From Candidatus Roizmanbacteria bacterium GW2011_GWA2_37_7 (GTDB lineage: Bacteria; Patescibacteriota; Microgenomatia; UBA1406; GWC2-37-13): a stretch of 32,864 nt of DNA. The notes beneath the pieces were generated by a model. That model saw nothing but the letters and a program-made list of their open reading frames with translations, was not told the DNA's origin and made no database searches. Location of the stretch: positions 1 through 32,864 of the forward strand of contig LBTJ01000003.1 in NCBI GenBank assembly GCA_000990445.1, written 5' to 3'. Numbering within the stretch: position 1 is the stretch's first letter; every line of letters starts with the position of its first letter. This document shows positions 26,770 through 32,864 of the stretch, piece by piece. The translations under genes and the position numbers were made by a program.

Positions 26770-28203
26770 ATGAAAAAAAAAGATGTACTCATACTAGTTG
26801 TTATTTTGCTTATCGGACTTGGCCTTCGACTATATAAAATTGACACTCCGCTTGCAGATCTTCATTCATGGAGGCAGGCAGACACCGCAGCTGTAGCGCG
26901 AAACTTTTCTCGTGACGGGATCAACCTTCTCAAACCAACATATGATGATTTATCAAGCATTCAGACTGGAATTGAAAATCCAAAAGGATTACGAATGGTT
27001 GAGCTGCCAATTTATAGCGCAGTAATTGCCCTTTTTTACAAATATTTACCTATAACTACTCTTGAAATATATGGAAGATTTATTTCAGCGGTTTTTTCAA
27101 TGATAACAATTGGAGTGTTATATTACTTTGCTTTAAAGGAAAAAAACAGGTTAGCGGCAATAGCAACCGCTGGCATATATGCGATCTATCCGTTTTTTGT
27201 GTTCTTTTCCCGGGTTATTCTTCCAGAAACAACAGCAGTTGCATGTATGATGCTTGCTTTACTATTTCTCTCTCTCAGCCTGAACAATAAAAAAAAATCT
27301 ATTATGCTCTTTTTATTCGGAGGCTTATTTTTTGCAGTCTCGCTTTTGACAAAACCAACAACGATTTTTTACTCGTTTGCAGCGGGATATCTTTTTTTAC
27401 AAGCATATAAATTCGAGATAATAAAGCAATGGCGTCCGTATATGTTTTTTATCATAGGACTTGCACCATTTATCTTGTGGCGATGGTACATCTTGCAATT
27501 TCCAGAAGGAATTCCAGCCAGTGGGTGGTTGCTCACTCAGGTAAACACGTTTGAAGGACCGAAGGAAATTTTTTTTCGACCTGCTTTTTTTCGGTGGATA
27601 TTTATGGAACGGATAGGAATTGCAGTTTTTGGGATTTATAGCACGGTGTTCTTTGTTCTTGGAGCAGTCGGCAAATATAGAAATTTCTTTCTTCATAGCA
27701 TTCTTCTTTCGGGATTTGTGTACTTATTTACATTCCAAGGAGGAAATGTCCAGCATGAATATTATCAAACCATTGCACTGCCGATGCTTGCGATAATTGC
27801 TGGCGTTGGAATAGCAAATATGTTTGAACTGCCATTCAAAAATATTCATAAGGCAACTCTTTACCCTGCAATTATTGTTACCATTCTTTTTAGTGTTGTT
27901 TTTTCTTACTATAAGGTAAAAGACTATTATGTATTCCCGAACGATCTTCCGCATATTGCCGAACTTATTAAGACGTTTACACTACCTGATGATAAGATTG
28001 TGACTGATCGAAGTGGAGACACGACACTTCTGTATTTAGCTGATAGAAAAGGAGCACCTGCAATATATAAATCGCTTGAAGAGCTGCATGAACTTGGATA
28101 CACGTACTTGGTGACTTCAAACAATGGCATGAAACAAGAACTAAAATCACGAAACTTTGAGATTGTGATTGAAACTGATCTTTATTTGATTGTAAAGCTC
28201 TAG
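26770..28203 (+). CDS. GT39/ArnT-like polyprenyl-phosphate-dependent glycosyltransferase
   Basis: LGLRLYKIDTPLADLHSWRQADTAAVARNFSRDG near the N-terminus, then many TM segments. Confidence 0.8.
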   Translation: MKKKDVLILVVILLIGLGLRLYKIDTPLADLHSWRQADTAAVARNFSRDGINLLKPTYDDLSSIQTGIENPKGLRMVELPIYSAVIALFYKYLPITTLEIYGRFISAVFSMITIGVLYYFALKEKNRLAAIATAGIYAIYPFFVFFSRVILPETTAVACMMLALLFLSLSLNNKKKSIMLFLFGGLFFAVSLLTKPTTIFYSFAAGYLFLQAYKFEIIKQWRPYMFFIIGLAPFILWRWYILQFPEGIPASGWLLTQVNTFEGPKEIFFRPAFFRWIFMERIGIAVFGIYSTVFFVLGAVGKYRNFFLHSILLSGFVYLFTFQGGNVQHEYYQTIALPMLAIIAGVGIANMFELPFKNIHKATLYPAIIVTILFSVVFSYYKVKDYYVFPNDLPHIAELIKTFTLPDDKIVTDRSGDTTLLYLADRKGAPAIYKSLEELHELGYTYLVTSNNGMKQELKSRNFEIVIETDLYLIVKL

Positions 28204-28235
28204 TATTTTATTGAGCACATTCGTCTAAATGAAGT

Positions 28236-29453
28236 ATGAATATTCTGATGCTTACGCCGTATCTTCCCTACCCTCCTGCATCAGGTGGTCAGATACGCAC
28301 GCACTATCTTCTCAAATACCTGGCTCGCAATCATTCAATAACGCTTGTTTCGCTTTACAAGGATGAAATCGAAAAACAATACGCAAAACATCTTCGATCA
28401 TACTGTTCTGAGATTCACCTGTGTAAACGAGCAAGCAAACCATGGAGACCTGGAACTATTATGAGGGCAATTTTCACAAATCAGCCATTTTTGATTGTGC
28501 GAAACTTTTCGCAGGAAGCATCAGATAAAATACAGTCGCTTCTTAAAAATAAATCGTTTGATGTTATCCACGCTGAAACGTTCTACATTATGCCTCATAT
28601 TCCGGAAACTACAATTCCTGTGCTCTTGGTTGAACAAACCATTGAATACAAAGTGTATCAACACTACACTTCTTCGCTTCCATTTTTTTTACGACTCCCG
28701 CTTTATCTTGACATTTTGAAGCTCAAATACTGGGAAAAGTTTTACTGGACAAAAGCAGATCTTGTAGCAACGGTTTCTGAGTATGATAAAAATGAGATAA
28801 AACGGCTTGCGTCAAATATTGAACCTGAAGTTATTCCAAATGGCGCAGGAGATGAGATGTTTGTAAAACAAATCCCATTAAAAAAACTTACAAAACCTAA
28901 ATTATTGTTTCTTGGTAATTTTTATTGGTTGCAAAATGTTGAAGCTGCAAAGTATTTGATTCAATCTATATACCCGCTTCTGAATAAAAATTTACTTCAG
29001 CTTGAACTTATAATTGCAGGACAAAATGCAGGTGGGAAAATCCTTACAACACATAAAAATAATATCTCAATTGTTGATCTTAATCCAGGTGATGAGCAAA
29101 CTGTCAAAAAACTGTATCATTCGGCAACATTGTTTATAGCTCCGATTTTTGGTCCTGGAGGAACACGGCTCAAAATACTTGCAAGCATGGCGTCTGGTCT
29201 TCCGGTCGTGTCAACAAGCGTCGGAGTCCAAGGACTTGGTATTGTCAACAACCAGCATGCACTTATTGCGCAGTCTCCTGAAGAGTTTGTTGAACAAATT
29301 CAAAGAATTCTGTCTGATGAAAAACTGTACCAAAAAATTCAAAACAACGCCTTTAAGCTAGTTTCTGAAAAATTTAGTTGGAAATCTATAGCAAAAAAAC
29401 TTGAGAATGTATATCGAAATATTATTAATCGCACATCAAAAGATATTGTATGA
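28236..29453 (+). CDS. Family 4 glycosyltransferase
   Basis: MNILMLTPYLPYPPASGGQIRTHYLLKYLARNHSITLVSLY; PKLLFLGNFYWLQNVEAAKYLI; FGPGGTRLKILASMASGLPVVSTSVGVQGL. Confidence 0.92.
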   Translation: MNILMLTPYLPYPPASGGQIRTHYLLKYLARNHSITLVSLYKDEIEKQYAKHLRSYCSEIHLCKRASKPWRPGTIMRAIFTNQPFLIVRNFSQEASDKIQSLLKNKSFDVIHAETFYIMPHIPETTIPVLLVEQTIEYKVYQHYTSSLPFFLRLPLYLDILKLKYWEKFYWTKADLVATVSEYDKNEIKRLASNIEPEVIPNGAGDEMFVKQIPLKKLTKPKLLFLGNFYWLQNVEAAKYLIQSIYPLLNKNLLQLELIIAGQNAGGKILTTHKNNISIVDLNPGDEQTVKKLYHSATLFIAPIFGPGGTRLKILASMASGLPVVSTSVGVQGLGIVNNQHALIAQSPEEFVEQIQRILSDEKLYQKIQNNAFKLVSEKFSWKSIAKKLENVYRNIINRTSKDIV

Positions 29454-30571
29454 AAATCGGTATTGACATTTCACAAATAGCTCACAAAGGCACAGGAGTC
29501 GCTCGATTTACCAATGGATTTATAGAATCGATTTTAAAACACAATTCTGAAAATGAGTGGACTTTTTTTTATTCCTCTTTTCGTGCAAAGATTGATCAAT
29601 CGCTTAAGCAAAAAATTGAAAATAGCCAGCACAAGCTACACACGTTTCCTTTCCCGCCTTCACTCTTATCATTCGTATTCAATGATCTACATAAGTACTC
29701 TAAACTCGTAACTTGTAACTTAAAACTCTTTACTGATCTTGATTGGTTTATCACATCTGATTGGATTGAGTTTCCATTGCCTATTAAAAAAGCAACAATT
29801 ATTCATGACCTTGTAGTTGAGAAACATCCAGAAACAGTCCATCCCCGAATCATACGTACCCATAAAAAACGGCTGAAATATGCATCTCGAGAGTCAAAGA
29901 TACTTTTTGCTGATTCTCAGGCAACTTCAAACGACCTTCAAGAAAAATATGGAATTGAGAAGAAGCGAATTATTATTAATTATCCCGGTGTAGAGATATC
30001 TCCGGCGCAATCGAAAGCCAATCAAAAAGCCTATCTCATAAAGCACGGCATCACAGAACCATACATCTTGACTGTAGGTAAACGCGAACCACGCAAAAAT
30101 CTACAACGGCTTATAAAAGCATTTCAGAACCTGAAACCTCATGGCAAATCTCCTCAACTCATAATCGTTGGGCCGGAAGGCTGGGGTAAAATAGATGAAG
30201 TCCAAAATAACAACATCAGGTTCCTTGGCTATGTATCTGATGAAGTTCTCTCAACGCTCTACACCAATGCTTGCTGTTTTGTATATCCATCAATATATGA
30301 AGGTTTTGGTTTCCCGATTATTGAAGCTATGAAATATGGTTGTCCCGTGGCAACAAGCAATGTCTCATCACTCCCTGAAATCGCAGGAAAAGCAGCTCTT
30401 TTTTTTGATCCTTTTGATGTTTCATCTATTCAAAATGCTATTGAACAACTTCTTCAAATACCAAAACTTCGTTTCGACCTTGTGACAAAGGGTTTTGATC
30501 AATCGAAAAAATATACGTGGGACAGATATTATAATACTCTTATCAATGCTTTTGAAAAGTACTCCTCTTAA
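29450..30571 (+). CDS. Family 4 glycosyltransferase
   Basis: YILTVGKREPRKNLQRLIKAFQNL; VYPSIYEGFGFPIIEAMKYGCPVATSNVSSLPEIAGKAALFFDPFD. Confidence 0.94.
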   Translation: MKIGIDISQIAHKGTGVARFTNGFIESILKHNSENEWTFFYSSFRAKIDQSLKQKIENSQHKLHTFPFPPSLLSFVFNDLHKYSKLVTCNLKLFTDLDWFITSDWIEFPLPIKKATIIHDLVVEKHPETVHPRIIRTHKKRLKYASRESKILFADSQATSNDLQEKYGIEKKRIIINYPGVEISPAQSKANQKAYLIKHGITEPYILTVGKREPRKNLQRLIKAFQNLKPHGKSPQLIIVGPEGWGKIDEVQNNNIRFLGYVSDEVLSTLYTNACCFVYPSIYEGFGFPIIEAMKYGCPVATSNVSSLPEIAGKAALFFDPFDVSSIQNAIEQLLQIPKLRFDLVTKGFDQSKKYTWDRYYNTLINAFEKYSS

Positions 30572-30588
30572 TAATTTTGAGCACACAC

Positions 30589-31698
30589 ATGAATATTGGT
30601 ATTGATGGAAACGAAGCAAATGTCGACAACCATGTCGGAGTTTCTGTATATACGCTTGAACTTCTCAAGCATTATGCAAAAATGAAACGGTCTGATATAA
30701 CGTTTACTATATTTCTTCGTGATGAACCAAAGAAATGCATGCCAAAAGAACATGATCAGTTTACATATGAAGTAGTTCCTGCAAAAATCTTGTGGACTCA
30801 GATCTTTCTCCCCTATCACCTTTTGTTTCGCAATGACATTGACGTATTTTTTGCACCAGCGCATTATAGTCCTCGGTTTATGAGGCAGCCATTGATCGTC
30901 ACTATCCATGACCTTTCATACAAATACTTCCCAAAAGAATTTTTAAAAAAAGATTTATATAAACTTGAAAATTGGAGCAACTATTCCATAATGAAGGCAA
31001 AAAAAATCATTGCAGTTTCAAAAACTACAAAAAAAGATATCCTTACTCAGTTTTGTCTGAATGATAAAGATATCCATGTTGTTTACAACGGCTTCAGCAA
31101 AACAAAAACTCATAATGAGAAAACAGATGACGTTCTGAAAAAATATGATCTAAGAACAAAAAAATATGTATTATTTGTTGGTACTTTACAACCACGCAAA
31201 AATATTCCCATATTAATCGAATCATTTCATGAGTTTCGAAAATTGCACCCGGAATTCAAACTTGTTCTTGTTGGTAAAAAAGGATGGATGTTTGATTCGA
31301 TTTTTACAAAAGTTCAAGAATTGAACCTTGAGGATCGCGTCGTTTTTCCAGGGTTTGTATCTGACGATGCGTTATCAAATCTGTATCAGAATGCGTTCTG
31401 CTTTGTTCTTCCTTCGCTCTACGAAGGATTTGGAATTCCTTTACTTGAGTCTATGAGCAATGGATGTCCTGTTATTACTTCATATGCGTCAAGTCTTCCT
31501 GAAATCGGCGGTGAGGCTTGTCTGTACTTTGATCCACATGACATTCACGATCTTTTAGAAAAGCTTGAAAAGCTTTTTACGGACAAGAAACTTTATACAA
31601 CATTGATTGCAAGCGGAAAAAAACGCGTTCATGAATTTTCCTGGGACAAATGCGCAGAAGAAACACTTGATGTGATTCAAAGCATTTGTCAAGTCTAA
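30589..31698 (+). CDS. Family 4 glycosyltransferase
   Basis: MNIGIDGNEANVDNHVGVSVYTLELLKHY; YVLFVGTLQPRKNIPILIESF; VLPSLYEGFGIPLLESMSNGCPVITSYASSLPEIGGEACLYFDP. Confidence 0.94.
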   Translation: MNIGIDGNEANVDNHVGVSVYTLELLKHYAKMKRSDITFTIFLRDEPKKCMPKEHDQFTYEVVPAKILWTQIFLPYHLLFRNDIDVFFAPAHYSPRFMRQPLIVTIHDLSYKYFPKEFLKKDLYKLENWSNYSIMKAKKIIAVSKTTKKDILTQFCLNDKDIHVVYNGFSKTKTHNEKTDDVLKKYDLRTKKYVLFVGTLQPRKNIPILIESFHEFRKLHPEFKLVLVGKKGWMFDSIFTKVQELNLEDRVVFPGFVSDDALSNLYQNAFCFVLPSLYEGFGIPLLESMSNGCPVITSYASSLPEIGGEACLYFDPHDIHDLLEKLEKLFTDKKLYTTLIASGKKRVHEFSWDKCAEETLDVIQSICQV

Positions 31699-31721
31699 AT
31701 TGTATTACGAGTTGCATGCAA

Positions 31722-32762
31722 TTAAGTGTTACCCAAGAGATAGTCAGGGAGGGGCGTTGCATGATATGCAACTGTTACCGAACTGGTGAGTTGTTTTTGT
31801 TTCATAATGCGATAGATTTTGTCTAACTTTTTTTTGAGATCACGGTGTAATTGAGCTGGGTTGAGAGTCTTGTACTGAGCTGTTACCGTGTCTTTTATCG
31901 TTTGTGATAGTTTATCAGATGTAATGACTCGTTGATAGGGTGTTTGTGCCCGTTCGTGTTTTTTGGTAACTTTCCCTGTTATGAGTTGTTTTTCTTTCTT
32001 TTTGAGTTTCATGGTGGTGTAGAAAAAGTTGGTGAGAAGTCTGTGTTCGTTCTGGTACACATTGTCAATGAGGTTGACCACGTGCTCATCATCGATCCGA
32101 TCATAACCAACTACTTTCCTCACGGAGTGATAGTTTTTTCCTTCAATATGGGCTTGGTCATTTTTGTGATAACTACGGCTTCTGGTGTAATCAAGATTTT
32201 GTTTTTCACAGTAGTGTTTGAGGAGCCAATTTACAAACTCAAATCCATTATCAAAGTCAATGGAGAGGAGGGGGAAAGGAAATTGTTTCTTGAGAATATG
32301 AAAGGATCCCACAATCTTTTTATTGGTTTTCTTGAGGAAGATCTTCTTCTCATTCCAGTGGGTTGCAATGTCAAGAATGTTAAGAGTTTCAGCGTAGATA
32401 CCCAACAAACTCATCCCACAGTGAAGTACACAATCCATCTCTCCATGTCCTGGCTCTGTGTATTCAACATCAGTAAAATGGGTTCTGACGGGGATGAGAC
32501 TTTTCAGAAGTGGTGATTTTCTTGTTCCTGATATACCGTATTCTTTTTTTGAAATATCTCGTTCCCCCTCAAGTAATCGATCTATGGTTGAGGTCTTCAT
32601 TGTACGGAGTAATTCTTCTTGTCGTCCGTATAATCGTATCTCGTCAAACTGTTTCAATTTATCAAGAAGTTCTCCGATTTGTGGCTCTAGTCTCTTTGAA
32701 CATGGTGAGCCTCCTGCTTTCCAAATCGCAGTCAAGGGCATGATCAGATCATCTTTGTACAT
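31722..32762 (-). mobile_element. DDE (rve-type) integrase-core transposase, probably N-terminally decayed
   Basis: AIWKAGGSPCSKRLEP; TIDRLLEGER; candidate catalytic D in GHGEMDCV, D in SIDFDNGFEF, E in DQAHIEGKNYHSVRKVVGYDR. An in-frame TGA (32778-32780) precedes GRQERMYKDD. Confidence 0.82.
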
Positions 32763-32864
32763 TCTTTCCTGTCTTCCTCAATGCAACACCCAAAAATTAC
32801 TTACAAATCGTATCATAAAGTAATTGCTGTTCATCATCCATTTTAAGAAGCGTTTTTTCTATTC

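Noticed and set aside
31711-32787. gttgcat (31711-31717) and atgcaac (32781-32787) as terminal inverted repeats of the element
   Set aside because: Only 7 nt match, another gttgcat/atgcaac hairpin lies inside the gene (31756-31772), and no target-site duplication was visible.
32458-32823. Plus-strand ORFs over the transposase (31932-32516, 32458-32823, 32510-32743)
   Set aside because: Antisense shadows of a minus-strand DDE transposase.
1-32864. CRISPR arrays, rRNA genes, retron or diversity-generating repeats
   Set aside because: No regularly spaced direct repeats, rRNA-like segments or reverse transcriptase motifs were seen in the window or ORF track.

Overview
The window looks like a chromosomal segment of an AT-rich bacterium, probably Patescibacteria/CPR (Microgenomates-like); that assignment is inferred from gene content and style, not computed. 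Left to right: (i) a minus-strand type I restriction cluster, hsdR-hsdS, followed by a large ORF joining an AbiJ/HEPN-like N-terminal half to a DUF3800-like C-terminal half, with no hsdM in the window; (ii) pnp and rpsO (minus), with pnp apparently lacking its usual N-terminus; (iii) a small membrane protein, metG, a class A penicillin-binding protein, and a frameshifted dtd remnant; (iv) a TrpR-family (YerC/HisR-like) regulator plus a 7-TM-like membrane protein, divergent from a compact histidine operon hisG-D-C-HAD-B-H-F-I-E with no hisA; (v) rarA/mgsA, small membrane proteins, an RmlC-like epimerase, a stand-alone riboflavin kinase and a CAT-anticodon tRNA; (vi) a surface-glycan cluster (GT2, O-antigen ligase-like, GT39-like, three GT4) ending in a decayed DDE transposase. 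The strongest regulatory observation is the yerC/hisG intergenic region. It holds a TTGACA promoter, a palindrome with a GTTAAC core, a 20-aa leader ORF with tandem His codons (MSQQSLNTTVSIHHLLASAG*) and three mutually exclusive hairpins ending in a U-tract. Together these form a complete histidine attenuator, apparently on a leaderless transcript. Two genes (hsdR, rarA) also carry in-frame perfect palindromes resembling palindromic-element insertions.
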